64,000 nucleotides of DNA from Micromonospora marina (GCF_900091565.1 NZ_FMCV01000004.1:352572-416571), one strand, 5' to 3'. Positions 34,358-44,492 are shown, counted from the stretch's first letter. The notes: generated by a model not told the origin, from the letters alone. Numbers and translations are program-made.

Positions 34358-36654
34358 GCCCCGTCCCCCTCCCACAGCCCTTCCCGGGCCAGCAGCTCGT
34401 CGACCCGCTCCTCCACCGCACGGGCGGCGGCCACCAGCAGCGGGTCGGCGTCCAGCCGCAGCAGGTCACCGGGCGGCATGTCACCGCCGTGCAGCGCCTG
34501 CACGTGCCGGGCCACCTCGGCCCGCTCCCGGGGCGGGAACCAGCCGAACGCCTGCCGCAGCGCCGGCAAGGCCACCAGGAACTCGTGCGCGCCCATCGAG
34601 GCGAGCAGCTCGTCCACGACTGTGAGCAGCGCCGCGTCGCCGGACACCACCTCCTCCCGGGCCAGCGCGAACAGCCCGCCAAGCCAGTCGCCGAGCGTGT
34701 CCGGAGCGGCCACGGCCCGGACCGCGCGGGCGGCGTCCGGCACGTCCCCCAGCGACCAGGCCAGGCCCAGCGCGGCGCCGCGCAGGTCCGGCGGAGCCGC
34801 CGGGTCGGCCGCCACCCGGCCGGACACGGCAAGCGCGCCGTCCCGGTCGAGCCCCAGCGTCGGCCCGGCGTGGCGGAGCGCGTCCCGGACCGCGACGAGC
34901 GCGGTCAGCCGGCCCGGGTCGGCCGGCGCGGCCGTGGCCCGCACGCCCTCGACGAGCCAGAGCGCCCGGCGTACGGCGGCGGTGATCAGCGCGCCCAGCG
35001 GTGCGGTCCCGGCGCTGCCGAGCAGCCGGTCGTGCCGCCACAGGGCCAGTGCCACGGCGAGCGCCCGGCCCAGCGCCCGCAGGTCGGTGACCCCGCCTGC
35101 GGCGCGGCCGATCGCGGTGAGCGTGCGCGTGGAGTGCTCGGGCAGCCCGGCCAGTGCGGTGTCGAACAACGTCGTGGCGAGCCCGTCCACGTCCGCGCCG
35201 AGCAGCGTCACCCGCTCCTCGATCCGGGCGGTGACCGCGTCCAGGACCGTCGGGCCGTACCCGCCGGCCTCGATCACCCGGGCGAGCCGGTCCGCCGACG
35301 GCGCGGGCGACCAGCGTTCGGTGAGCAGCGCGTCCGCGCCCACCCGCGGGCCGCTCTCCCGGGTGTGACCGGGCACGTCGAGCAGCCGCAGCCGGTGCAG
35401 CAGGCGGCTCCGGCCCAGGTCGTCGGCGTCGGTCAGGTCCAGCTCGACCGCCTCGCGCGGATCGATCCGGTGCCGTGCCAGCTCGGCGTCGACGTCGTGC
35501 ACGAGCGGTGGCAGCGGCGTGTCCGGGTGCAGCCGGCCCACCCGGTCGCCGCTGAGCGCGGCCACCATCTCCACCACCACCGGGTGCGCGCCCGGCGCCA
35601 GCGTGCCCCGGGTCGCCCACGGCAGCGGCTGGTCGAGCGCGTCGGTGACCAGCGCGGACACCAGCCCGTCGAGCACGTCGACCCGGCCCGGGTGGGCGTG
35701 GCCGCGCAGCCGGGCCAGGCCGCCGGCCATGCTCCGGGCGGCGATCAGGTCGGCGGTGGAGACGGGCTGCCGCCGGGTACGCAGCCGGGCCGCCACCGCC
35801 TCGGTCAGCGCCTCCGCGGCCCGGCGCGGGCCGTCCTCCCAGACCCGCTGGTAGTACGCCGGGGACGGCATGCCGGACTGGTAGCCGACGAACGCGTCGA
35901 GGCGCCGGAACGAGTACGGCACGAGGTAGCTGCCCGCCACCGCGTCGGGCGCCGGGGCGGGGATCTCCGGCCAGTCGTCGTCCGCCCCGTCGTCGCCGGC
36001 GGTCAGCCGGACCAGTGCGGGACGGTGGAAGCCGCCGGTCACCACCAGCACCGGGCGGCCGGCGGCGCGGCGCCGGGCGGCGCGTACCCAGCGGGCCATG
36101 TACGCCTCCCGGGCGGTGTCGTCGGCCCCGGCCGCCGACTCGCCGCGCAGCACGTCGAAGTACGTGTCGAGGCGCTCGGCCAGCCCGTCGTCCGGGCCGA
36201 TCTCGAACAGGTGGTCCCAGAGCGCGTCCACGTTGTCCACGGCGAGCGTGGCGCAGAGCCGGCGGACCGCCTCGGCGTACCGCTGGTCGGCGTCGGCGTA
36301 CCGGTTGGCCCGGTCGGACAGCGCGGGATGCCACGCGGGCAGGTCGATGAAGCGCAGCTGCGCGCCCACCTCCCGCCCGGCGGTCAGCGCCACCCACTCC
36401 GGCGAGTACGCGCAGAACGGGCTCCAGGAGGCGTGCCGCCGCGTGCCGTCGCGGTGCGCGGTGAACACGGCGATCGGCAGCTCGTGGTCTGCCAGCAGCT
36501 CGTCCATCCGCCCGTTCAGGTCCGCCGGCCCCTCCACCAGCACGTACGCCGGCCGCAGCCGCGCCACGGTGGCCGCGATCAGCCGGGCGCAGGCCGGACT
36601 GTGGTGCCGGACGCCGAGGAACGTGACGCCGCCGGGCGCCTCGACGGCGCTCAC
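34354..36654 (-). CDS. DUF5682 family protein of the MoxR/VWA cassette
   Basis: A 766-residue protein with start GTG 36654 overlapping the MoxR stop. The N-terminal part has the family-typical VTFLGVRHHSPACARLI, AYVLVEGPADLNGRMDELL and HASWSPFCAYSPEWVAL, where His, Glu and Asp residues resemble a metal- or phosphate-binding site. The middle has VVTGGFHRPALV. The C-terminal half is helical with Leu/Ala repeats. It corresponds in size and place to YehM. No function is known to me; in predicted conflict systems this slot is a VWA-MoxR-associated effector or scaffold (inference). Confidence 0.8.
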   Translation of the reverse strand: MSAVEAPGGVTFLGVRHHSPACARLIAATVARLRPAYVLVEGPADLNGRMDELLADHELPIAVFTAHRDGTRRHASWSPFCAYSPEWVALTAGREVGAQLRFIDLPAWHPALSDRANRYADADQRYAEAVRRLCATLAVDNVDALWDHLFEIGPDDGLAERLDTYFDVLRGESAAGADDTAREAYMARWVRAARRRAAGRPVLVVTGGFHRPALVRLTAGDDGADDDWPEIPAPAPDAVAGSYLVPYSFRRLDAFVGYQSGMPSPAYYQRVWEDGPRRAAEALTEAVAARLRTRRQPVSTADLIAARSMAGGLARLRGHAHPGRVDVLDGLVSALVTDALDQPLPWATRGTLAPGAHPVVVEMVAALSGDRVGRLHPDTPLPPLVHDVDAELARHRIDPREAVELDLTDADDLGRSRLLHRLRLLDVPGHTRESGPRVGADALLTERWSPAPSADRLARVIEAGGYGPTVLDAVTARIEERVTLLGADVDGLATTLFDTALAGLPEHSTRTLTAIGRAAGGVTDLRALGRALAVALALWRHDRLLGSAGTAPLGALITAAVRRALWLVEGVRATAAPADPGRLTALVAVRDALRHAGPTLGLDRDGALAVSGRVAADPAAPPDLRGAALGLAWSLGDVPDAARAVRAVAAPDTLGDWLGGLFALAREEVVSGDAALLTVVDELLASMGAHEFLVALPALRQAFGWFPPRERAEVARHVQALHGGDMPPGDLLRLDADPLLVAAARAVEERVDELLAREGLWEGDGA

Positions 36655-37781
36655 CCGGGCAGCAGGTGCCGGGCGTCGTGCACCGCCCGCCACTGCGCGC
36701 CGGACCGGCGGGGCACCTGCTGCTCCAGGTAGCGCCGCAGCCGGGCCAGGTCCTCGGCGTCGTCCTTCGCGGCGGTGCCGGCCAGGCAGGCGACCAGGTC
36801 GGCGGCGTCGCCGGGTTCGCCGCGCAGGAACCAGCCGCGCAGCCCGACCGCGTGCGCCACCGACACCGCCTCCGCGGTGCTCATCACCGCCGACAGCCGC
36901 TCCATCGCGTCGCCGCGTTCGGTGATCCCGGTCCGCAGCTCCCGGAACGTGGTGACCAGCACCTCCAGCAGGTCGCGCCGGGGCGGCGCGGCCACGCCGG
37001 AACGGCGCAGCAACTCGCCCGCCTCCGCCTCGACCAGTTCCAGCTCGGTGCCCAGGTCGGGGATCGGGAAGACGGTCTCGAAGTTGAACCGCCGCTTGAG
37101 CGCGGCGCTCATCTCGTTGACGCCGCGGTCGCGGGTGTTCGCGGTGGCGATCACGTTGAACCCCTCGCGGGCGAACACCATGGCGTCGGCGCCGGGCAGC
37201 TCGGGAATGGCGAGCACGCGGTCCGACAGCGGGGAGAGCAGGCAGTCCTGCACCTCCAGCGGGCAGCGGGTGATCTCCTCGAACCGGACCACCCGCCCCT
37301 CCGCCATGCCGCGCAGCAGCGGCGCCGGCACCAGCGCGCGCGGCGTCGGGCCGTCCGCGACCAGCAGCGCGTAGTTCCACGAGTAGCGGATCTGGTCCTC
37401 GGTGGTGGCCGCGCCGCCCTGGATGGTGAGCGTGGAGTCGCCGCTGACCGCGGCGGCGAGCAGCTCCGACAGCAGCGACTTGGCGGTGCCGGGCTCGCCG
37501 ACGAGCATCAGCCCGCGGCTGGTCGCCAGTGCCACCAGGGCCCGGTCGATCAGGGACGGGTCGCCGACGAACTTGCGCCGGATCCCGGCCGCCGGGTCGC
37601 CGAGGATGAACCGCCGCGCGGCACGCAGGCTCAGCCGCCAGCCCGGCGGGCGCGGGTCACCGTCGTCGGCGGCCAGCGCGGCCAGCTCGTCGGCGTACCG
37701 CACCTCGGCCGGCGGGCGCTGCGCCCGCTCGGCGGCCGGGGGCCGCTGGGCTCGGTCGGCGGCCGGGTCGAGGGCGGTCAC
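36651..37781 (-). CDS. MoxR-family AAA+ ATPase of the cassette
   Basis: A 376-residue ATPase; the start is GTG 37781, overlapping the DUF4132 stop (GTGA). The AAA+ module shows Walker A GEPGTAKS, a Walker B-like region VVRFEEITRCPLEVQD, the sensor VIATANTRDRG and the Arg-bearing SAALKRRFNFE. MoxR ATPases act with VWA proteins to remodel or assemble protein complexes. Size matches YehL (about 384). It is the engine of this cassette; the client is unknown. Confidence 0.9.
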   Translation of the reverse strand: MTALDPAADRAQRPPAAERAQRPPAEVRYADELAALAADDGDPRPPGWRLSLRAARRFILGDPAAGIRRKFVGDPSLIDRALVALATSRGLMLVGEPGTAKSLLSELLAAAVSGDSTLTIQGGAATTEDQIRYSWNYALLVADGPTPRALVPAPLLRGMAEGRVVRFEEITRCPLEVQDCLLSPLSDRVLAIPELPGADAMVFAREGFNVIATANTRDRGVNEMSAALKRRFNFETVFPIPDLGTELELVEAEAGELLRRSGVAAPPRRDLLEVLVTTFRELRTGITERGDAMERLSAVMSTAEAVSVAHAVGLRGWFLRGEPGDAADLVACLAGTAAKDDAEDLARLRRYLEQQVPRRSGAQWRAVHDARHLLPG

Positions 37782-40700
37782 CGGGTCACCTCCGCCAGGT
37801 CGCGCAGCACCTCGGAGACGGTGACGTCGTCCAGGTCGCCGAGGCGGACCTTGCCGCCGCGCTGGTACCAGTCGCCGTAGGGCACGTCGTTGACCCAGAT
37901 CGCCTCGATCTTCTGGTCGGGGAACATGTCCACCACGCCGACCGCGATGCCGGGATCGAGGTCGATCACCACGGCCCGGCCGCCGGGGACCTCGCGCTCC
38001 AGCCAGCTCTGGATGCCGGCGTCCTGCGGGGTGCCGCGTCGCCAGCCCCGCCGTTCCAGGCTGAGCAGCCGCCCGGCCGGGACCGTGACGCCGATGTGCC
38101 GGTGCAGCAGCGCCTCGCCGCGCTCGGCCGCCTCCAGCCGGTGCACCTCGCGGCCGAGCTGCGGAAAGGGCTGGAGGATCTCGTAGTCGGCGAAGACCTC
38201 CGCCCAGGCCGGCACCGCCGCGCCGAGGTGCAACGGGTGCGCGATGGTGACGGTGGCGTCGTCGGGCAGCGCGTACGTCTCGTCGTCGGCGTCGGCGAGC
38301 GTGCGGTCCTCGGCCACCCGGAACGCGGTGCCCACCGTCCCCGCGTCGTCCACTGTGCCCCAGACCAGCCGGCGCACGACGTGCCAGAGCAGCGGGTGGG
38401 ACAGGAAGTAGCGGCGGAAGTCCGCGGCCGGCCAGCGCCGCCCGGTCACCATCGCCGCCTCGAAGCGACGGATCTGGTCGGCGGCGAGCGTGCGCACGTC
38501 CTTCTTCAGGCCGGCGAAGCGCTTGTGCGCGGCGGGCGCCAGCGTCGCGTCGTCCCGGGCGCCGGGCTTCGGCAGGTCCTTGCGGCGGGCGCCGGTGCCG
38601 TCCACCACGTACGGCTTGAGCTGTTCGTCGAAGCCGACGGTGAACCGGCGCGGCCCGTAGTCGAGGACCAGGCTGCCGTCGGCGTCCAGCCCGAGGTCGG
38701 GCACCAGCCGGTCGCCGAGCTGCTCGGGCGTCAGGCCCAGCCCGTCGGCGACCTCGGTGACCTTGCGCGCCGCCTGCTCCCGCAGGCCCCGGAACTTCAC
38801 CTTCTGCGAGATGCCGTAGAGGTGCATCAGCGCCACGTCGGTGCCGATCTGCGCCAGCACCTCCAGGCCGGTCACCGCCCGCGCGTGCTGGCTCTCGCCG
38901 GGCCAGGCCCGGACCAGCGGCGCGAGCCGCCGGGCGGTCGAGTCGTCGCCGAGCAGCCCCAGCGCGGTGAACGCCCAGCCGTCCTTCGACGGCGCGCCGG
39001 CACTCTGCCAGCTCTCGAACAGCGCCCAGGCGAACTCCGCCAGGGAGTCGGCCTCGCACGCCGCGCGGACGATCTCCACCCCCGGGTACGGCTCGCCGGG
39101 CGAGGAGATGGCGAGCATGGTGCAGAGGTGGCGGACCGCGTCGGCGGGCAGCGCCGCGGAGCGGTCCCGCAGCATCACCTGCGGCAGCACCGCCGGGTCC
39201 AGCCACGCGGGCAGGCTCGGCATCCGGGCCGGGAGCTGGGCCAGCGGGTCGGCGTCGAGCATCGCCGTGGCGGCGGCGAGCGCCTCGTCGCCGTACTCCC
39301 GGGCCACGCCCAGGAGCGTCTCGCGGTGCTCCGCGGCGACCAGGCGCAACGCCCGCTCGGCGGCCCGGCGGCGCGGGCCGGGCGTGCCCAGGGCGGCGGG
39401 GAGCAGCGCCCGCGTGGCGTACTCCGGGTGCCGCCGCAGCCAGGCGCGGGCGGTCGGGCGGGCCGACCTGAGCCGGTCGAGCCAGTCGGCCATCAGGTCG
39501 GCGACCTCACCGTCGGCGTACGGCAGCAGCACCTCGCCGACGCTCTTCGGCGCGGTCCGGGCCAGGTGCAGGGCGGCGGGCAGGGCGTCCAACTCGTACC
39601 GGCCGGCGAGGCGGGTCATCCATTCGTCGGCGCCCCAGGACTCGTCGGGACGCCAGGCCGGCAGCAGCGGCCGGGCCAGCTCCTCGGTCGCCCGGACGAA
39701 GAAGTGGATCGCCTCGTACGAGCCGGCCCGCCCGGCGGCGACCTCGGCGGCCAGCACGGTCAGGTCGTCGCCCCGCCACCAGCCGGACCAGCGGGGCACG
39801 ACCGCCGCCCACCGTTCCCGCTCGCCCGGCAGCCAGGCCGTGGCGGACCCGGCGGGACGGGTCAGCCCGTCCACCACCGGCGGGGTGGACCGTGGGCGCC
39901 GCACCGACCAGGGCGGGGACACCAGCACCGGCGGCAGCCGGTCCGGCCCGGCGACCGGCAGCGCGGACGCGTCGTCGCGGATCCGCTCGACCCGTTCCCG
40001 CTGCGCCGCGTCCAGCGCCGGCAGCGCCGCCTCGACAGCGGCCGGGTTGGCCAGCACATGGGCGCGCAGCAGGGTGGCCGCCTCCCGGGCGGCCGGGCTG
40101 CGCCCCTCGACGGCCGCGGACAGCAGGCGCACGCCGCGCACCGGGAAGCGGCGCAGCGTCTCCGTCACCGCGGGCGGGACGTACTTGCGGTCCAGCCGGC
40201 CGAGCAGCGCCGTCATCGGCTCGTCGCCGGGCAGGGCCGCCAGCAGCGACACCAGCCGCTGCCGCCCGTCCGCGCCGGTGTGCTCGTGGTCGAACCACCC
40301 GGCCAGCACCGGCGCGACGGGCGGCCCGACCGCCGCGGTGGCGGTGACGATCGGCGCCTGGTCGTACATCAGCCGGTAGACCACCAGGTGGCCGGCGAGG
40401 GCGTGGATCGCGTCCACCTCGTCGACCGCGCCGAGCAGCAGCTCGGCGAGCAGCGGGCCCCCGGCGCGTGCCACGTCGGCGACGTCCTGGGCCACCCACT
40501 CCCGCTCGGTCGGCAGCAGGAACGAGGTGACCGCCCGCGCCGCCAGCGGCCGGGACCGGTACGGGACCAGCGCGGTGCGGGCCGCGGCGTAGTCCTCGTC
40601 GCCGGCCGCCGCGAGATGCGCGCGGACCCGGCGCAGCACGGACTGCCGCAGACGCCACTGGCCGTAGTTGTGTGACTTCTCCGCCTCGGTGCGGTTGAGC

Positions 40701-41461
40701 AGAAGCGGGGACCCCGGCCCGGCGGCCGCCACGGTGATCTGCTCGGTCGCGGCGACCGCCGCGCCGACCGGGCCGAGATCGGCGACCAGCAGGTCGGCGA
40801 CAGCCACCCCCTGCTGGTCGCGTCCGTTGTAGCCGAGTGCCGCCGCCACTGCGGCCACCAGCGCGGCCCCGCCCGACGGACCGGGCTCGCCGTCGAGGTA
40901 GCCGCGCAGTGCCAGGCCCAGCTCCGGATCGCCGGTGGCCCGGGCGGTGGCGGCCACCGGGACGGCCACCGCGTCCAGCACCTTCCGCCCGGCGGCACGG
41001 CCCTTCGCGGCGCTCGGCAGGGCCGTGCCCGGCGTGCCACCCCGGCGCGGGACCAGCATCCGCCGCCAGCCGGCCGGAACCTCGAACGCGTCCTCGTCCG
41101 GCAGCTCGCCGGCAGGCGACGTGGCCGACTGCGCCCCGGCCGGGCCGCTACCGGCCGCACGAGCACCGGTCGGATCGGCGCCGGTCGCTTCCGGATCGCG
41201 GCTCGGTGCGGCCGGCTCGGCGGCGGGCGCTCCGTCCTGCCCCGTGGAAGGCGCGACTGTCGTCTCGGCGTACCCCTTGCGCAGTTTCTCCGCGATCAGC
41301 CGGTCGGCGTGCGCGGCGGCCTCGGCCGGCGAACCCAGTTCCTTGACCTGGGTGCGGCCCTGCGCGCCGATCGATCCATAACGGACCGTCACCGTCGCTT
41401 CGCGCTGCCCGACCTCCCAGAACTTGGCCGAACCGCCGCCCACGAACTCGAATCTGCGCAC
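37778..41461 (-). CDS. WGR-domain and DUF4132 protein, first gene of the cassette
   Basis: A 1227-residue protein. The start is GTG 41461 with AAGGAG upstream (GGCGATCAAGGAGACGGT). The N-terminal WGR domain (1-70: RRFEFVGGGSAKFWEV ... RYGSIGAQGRTQVKEL) can bind nucleic acid or poly-ADP-ribose-related partners. A Pro/Ala-rich linker and long HEAT-like helical region follow. The C-terminal part is DUF4132 (from about 900). It is MolR/YehI-like in domain order and size (about 1210 in E. coli). It leads the five-gene unit, and all but the last junction overlap by four bases, so it is made in step with the MoxR ATPase. Confidence 0.82.
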   Translation of the reverse strand: MRRFEFVGGGSAKFWEVGQREATVTVRYGSIGAQGRTQVKELGSPAEAAAHADRLIAEKLRKGYAETTVAPSTGQDGAPAAEPAAPSRDPEATGADPTGARAAGSGPAGAQSATSPAGELPDEDAFEVPAGWRRMLVPRRGGTPGTALPSAAKGRAAGRKVLDAVAVPVAATARATGDPELGLALRGYLDGEPGPSGGAALVAAVAAALGYNGRDQQGVAVADLLVADLGPVGAAVAATEQITVAAAGPGSPLLLNRTEAEKSHNYGQWRLRQSVLRRVRAHLAAAGDEDYAAARTALVPYRSRPLAARAVTSFLLPTEREWVAQDVADVARAGGPLLAELLLGAVDEVDAIHALAGHLVVYRLMYDQAPIVTATAAVGPPVAPVLAGWFDHEHTGADGRQRLVSLLAALPGDEPMTALLGRLDRKYVPPAVTETLRRFPVRGVRLLSAAVEGRSPAAREAATLLRAHVLANPAAVEAALPALDAAQRERVERIRDDASALPVAGPDRLPPVLVSPPWSVRRPRSTPPVVDGLTRPAGSATAWLPGERERWAAVVPRWSGWWRGDDLTVLAAEVAAGRAGSYEAIHFFVRATEELARPLLPAWRPDESWGADEWMTRLAGRYELDALPAALHLARTAPKSVGEVLLPYADGEVADLMADWLDRLRSARPTARAWLRRHPEYATRALLPAALGTPGPRRRAAERALRLVAAEHRETLLGVAREYGDEALAAATAMLDADPLAQLPARMPSLPAWLDPAVLPQVMLRDRSAALPADAVRHLCTMLAISSPGEPYPGVEIVRAACEADSLAEFAWALFESWQSAGAPSKDGWAFTALGLLGDDSTARRLAPLVRAWPGESQHARAVTGLEVLAQIGTDVALMHLYGISQKVKFRGLREQAARKVTEVADGLGLTPEQLGDRLVPDLGLDADGSLVLDYGPRRFTVGFDEQLKPYVVDGTGARRKDLPKPGARDDATLAPAAHKRFAGLKKDVRTLAADQIRRFEAAMVTGRRWPAADFRRYFLSHPLLWHVVRRLVWGTVDDAGTVGTAFRVAEDRTLADADDETYALPDDATVTIAHPLHLGAAVPAWAEVFADYEILQPFPQLGREVHRLEAAERGEALLHRHIGVTVPAGRLLSLERRGWRRGTPQDAGIQSWLEREVPGGRAVVIDLDPGIAVGVVDMFPDQKIEAIWVNDVPYGDWYQRGGKVRLGDLDDVTVSEVLRDLAEVTR

Positions 41462-41535
41462 ACCGTCTCCTTGATCGCCCGCAGTGTGCCGGGACCATAA
41501 CCGGCCCCACCGACACCCGTGGAACCGCCGGGGCG

Positions 41536-43821
41536 CTACTCGCTCCGCAGGGCCGTCGCGGTCCGGGTCCGGGCCGCCCACCCGGCCGGCAGCAGCGCTC
41601 CGAGCAGTGCCGTCAGCGGCCCGCCCAGCGCCAGCGCCGTCAGGAGAAACGGCCCGTACACGTCGAGCAGCGCCTCCGGCAGGTGCAGTCCGCCGCTGGC
41701 GGCCATCGTCGGGACGACGAGCCGGTGCATCGCCACACCCGCGGGTACGCCGAGCAGCCCGCCGACCAGGCCAACACCGGCGACGGAGGCGACCACCATC
41801 GCGATCGTCTGGGCCGGCGTCATGCCGAGCGCCTTGTGCACGCCGAGATCGTGGACCCGGTCGCGCAGGTCGAGCACGAGCATGTTGAGCACGCCCAGCG
41901 CGGCCACCGCGAGCAGCAGCAGGGTCAGCGTGGCGGTCAGCCCCTCCACGACCAGCAGGAGCGGGTCGGTCTCCGTGCCGCTCGGCCGCGCCGTGAGGCC
42001 CCGGCCGGCGAGTGCGCCGGTCAGCGCCCGCGCGTAGGCGCCGGCTTCGGTGTCCGGGGCGAGCGCGACGCGGTACTCGGACGGATTCCGGCCGGTGGGC
42101 GTGGCGGTACCGGTGAACACCGTCATGACGGACTCGAACACCTCGCCGACGATGCGCAGGCGTACCGGCGTGCCCTCGATCCGGACCGTGACGGTGTCAC
42201 CGATCCGCGCTCCGGTGGCGGTCAGCAGGGGTCCGCCGACGACGGCCTCGCCGGGTGCGGCGAACCAGCGTCCGGAGACCATCTCGAAGCCGTCCCACGC
42301 CGCGTCGCCGGTGATCGTCGTGACGGAGACCGGATCGGCGATGCCCGCGACGGTGCCCGGTGCCTGCGTGCGGCCGTACCGGGCGCGGGTGCCCGGCTGC
42401 GCGTCGATCGCCGCCAGCACCGCGGCCGGATCGGCGACCGGTCCGGCGTCCGGATCGCCGGTCACCGTGACGTCCGCGACGTCCTGGGTGAGCGCGGTCT
42501 GGATGCGCAGCAGCGACGCGGCGAGCCCGGTCGCGAACGTCATCGCCGCCGCGCCGGTCGCGACCGCCAGCAGGATCGCGACCGTGCGGGCCGGCCGGGC
42601 GAACGGGCGGGCCAGGCCGAGGCCCACCGGCCGGGCCACCGGCAGCCGCGCCGCCAGCCGCGACGCCCAGCGGCCCCGCGCCGGACCGGACGCCCGTCCG
42701 ACCGCGATGGCGTCCACGGTGCGGAGCCGCCCCGCTCTCAGCGCGGCCGCCCACGCGGTCAGCGTCACCACCGCCAGCACCCCGCCGGTGGCCAGGACGG
42801 TCACCCACCAGGCGATGGTGGTGTTCGCCGAACCGTAGATCTCCTCGGTCTCGGCCAGTACCGGCAGCGCGAGGAGGTTCCCGGTGACCGTTCCGGCGAC
42901 GGCACCCACGGCGGCCGGGAGCAGCGTCTGCGCGACGAACGCGCGGACGACACCCGCGGGGGTGCAGCCGAGCGCCTTGAGGATGCCGATCCGGCGGGTG
43001 GCGACACCGACCGTCCCGGCGACGACAGTGCCGACCACCAGCAGCGCCATCACGATGCCGAGCAGCGCGAACGCGACGAGGAACGGCACGAAGACGGCCG
43101 CGTCCTCGACGGCCTGCTGCCGTACGTCCAGCCAGGATCGGGCGCCGGTGACCGCGCCGGCGGGCAACGTGGCGACCACGGCGTCCCGGCCGGTCCCGAC
43201 CTCCGTCGGGGTGCGCGCGTCCGTGAACCGGTAGAGCATCTGGTACCCGTCCGCCGTGTCCGGCCCGTCGAGTACGCCGACGGCGGACGGCAGCACCCAG
43301 GCCCCGGCGGTGTCGCTGACCGACCGGGCCGTACCGACCACCGTGAACTCGGCACCGCCGGGTGTGGCCAGGCGGGAGCCGGGCGGCACGCGGACGGCGC
43401 CGCCGCTCAGCACGATCTCGTCCGGACCGGCCGGCCACCGCCCGCCGGCCAGCTCGATCCGGTCGACCGGGCCGCCGGGATCGGCGCGGGCGACGACTGT
43501 CAGCGGCGGCGTCCGCATCCCGCCGCGCTCCGTGAAGGCGACCACCAGCACCCGGTACGGGCCAGCGGCGGCCACCACGCCCGGCGCCGAGGCCGACGCG
43601 GCGAGCTGCGGTTCCGTCACCGCACCGGAGTCCGCCCGCACGGTCAGGTGCGCTCCCCGCTGGGCGGCGAACGCGTCGTCGAAGGGCGCCTGCGACGCGA
43701 CGAGCAGCCCGCCGCCGAGCACCGTGGCGGTCACGGCGGCGGCGGTGACCAGGCCGACGACGACTGTCTGCACCCGGCGGCGCCGTACGCCGGACCGGAC
43801 GACCCGGCCGAGCCCGCTCAC
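41536..43821 (-). CDS. FtsX-type ABC transporter permease
   Basis: A 761-residue permease, start GTG 43821, overlapping the ATPase stop (GTGA). About ten membrane helices are arranged as two FtsX/MacB-like halves: an N-terminal helix (VVVGLVTAAAVTATVLGGG), a large extracellular domain at about 40-240, a cluster of helices to about 430, a second extracellular domain, and a C-terminal group of three. Such permeases export lipids or peptides or relay mechanical force. It forms one transporter with the ATP-binding gene and is divergent from a two-component system, an arrangement common in drug or peptide resistance exporters. Confidence 0.88.
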   Translation of the reverse strand: MSGLGRVVRSGVRRRRVQTVVVGLVTAAAVTATVLGGGLLVASQAPFDDAFAAQRGAHLTVRADSGAVTEPQLAASASAPGVVAAAGPYRVLVVAFTERGGMRTPPLTVVARADPGGPVDRIELAGGRWPAGPDEIVLSGGAVRVPPGSRLATPGGAEFTVVGTARSVSDTAGAWVLPSAVGVLDGPDTADGYQMLYRFTDARTPTEVGTGRDAVVATLPAGAVTGARSWLDVRQQAVEDAAVFVPFLVAFALLGIVMALLVVGTVVAGTVGVATRRIGILKALGCTPAGVVRAFVAQTLLPAAVGAVAGTVTGNLLALPVLAETEEIYGSANTTIAWWVTVLATGGVLAVVTLTAWAAALRAGRLRTVDAIAVGRASGPARGRWASRLAARLPVARPVGLGLARPFARPARTVAILLAVATGAAAMTFATGLAASLLRIQTALTQDVADVTVTGDPDAGPVADPAAVLAAIDAQPGTRARYGRTQAPGTVAGIADPVSVTTITGDAAWDGFEMVSGRWFAAPGEAVVGGPLLTATGARIGDTVTVRIEGTPVRLRIVGEVFESVMTVFTGTATPTGRNPSEYRVALAPDTEAGAYARALTGALAGRGLTARPSGTETDPLLLVVEGLTATLTLLLLAVAALGVLNMLVLDLRDRVHDLGVHKALGMTPAQTIAMVVASVAGVGLVGGLLGVPAGVAMHRLVVPTMAASGGLHLPEALLDVYGPFLLTALALGGPLTALLGALLPAGWAARTRTATALRSE

Positions 43822-44492
43822 CGCCGCACCTCGACCCGGCCGTCGCGCAGGCGGATCGTCCGGCCGGCGGACGCCTCGGCCAGCCGCAGGTCGTGGGTGA
43901 CGAGCACGATCGTCTGGCCGCTGCGGTGCAGCTCGTCGAGCAGGCGCCGGACGTCCTCCCCGGAGGCGGTGTCCAGCGCGCCGGTCGGCTCGTCGGCCAG
44001 CAGCAGCGCGGGCCGGTTGATCAGGGCGCGGGCGACGGCGACGCGCTGGCGCTCACCGCCGGAGAGGCGTCCCGGGTACGCCTGCGCGTGCCGGGCCATG
44101 CCGAGCGAGTCCAGCAGGGAGGCCGCGTGTGCGCGCGACGCGCGGGCCGGGGCGCCGGCCAGCTGGGCGGGCAGCAGGACGTTGTCCAGCACGGTCAGGT
44201 CGTCGAGCAGGTTGAAGAACTGGAAGACCAGGCCCACGTGCGCGCGCCGGAACCGGGCCGACGCGGCCTCGCCGAGCCTCTCCAGCCGGGTGCCCGCGAC
44301 GGTCACCGTGCCGGCGTCCGGCCGGTCCAGCGCGGCGAGCAGGTTGAGCAGCGTGGACTTTCCGCTGCCGGACGGGCCGAGCACTGCAACGCACTCGCCG
44401 GGCCGGACGGTCAGCGACACGTCGTGCAGTGCGGGCGGCCCCTCACCGTAGCGGCGGGTCACCCCGCGTACGTCGATCACCGGATCGGTCAT
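43818..44492 (-). CDS. ABC transporter ATP-binding protein (LolD/MacB-like)
   Basis: A 224-residue ATPase starting at ATG 44492. It shows Walker A GPSGSGKS, the Q-loop QFFNLLDDLTV, signature LSGGERQR, Walker B LLLADEPTGALD and the H-loop VTHD. It powers the FtsX-type permease encoded next. The divergent sensor kinase and response regulator probably control this pair. Confidence 0.94.
   Translation of the reverse strand: MTDPVIDVRGVTRRYGEGPPALHDVSLTVRPGECVAVLGPSGSGKSTLLNLLAALDRPDAGTVTVAGTRLERLGEAASARFRRAHVGLVFQFFNLLDDLTVLDNVLLPAQLAGAPARASRAHAASLLDSLGMARHAQAYPGRLSGGERQRVAVARALINRPALLLADEPTGALDTASGEDVRRLLDELHRSGQTIVLVTHDLRLAEASAGRTIRLRDGRVEVRR

Noticed and set aside
33237..34832. Upstream extension of the SWIM gene frame to a 1200-codon protein
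   Set aside because: The extension overlaps the VWA and DUF5682 genes in another frame and is Arg-rich without family similarity; ATG 33236 starts the conserved protein.
34186..36732. Very long open frame (over 800 codons) opposite the DUF5682 and MoxR genes
   Set aside because: It is the antisense shadow of well-conserved minus-strand genes; high GC keeps such frames free of stops. The translation is Arg/Gly/Val-rich with no domains.
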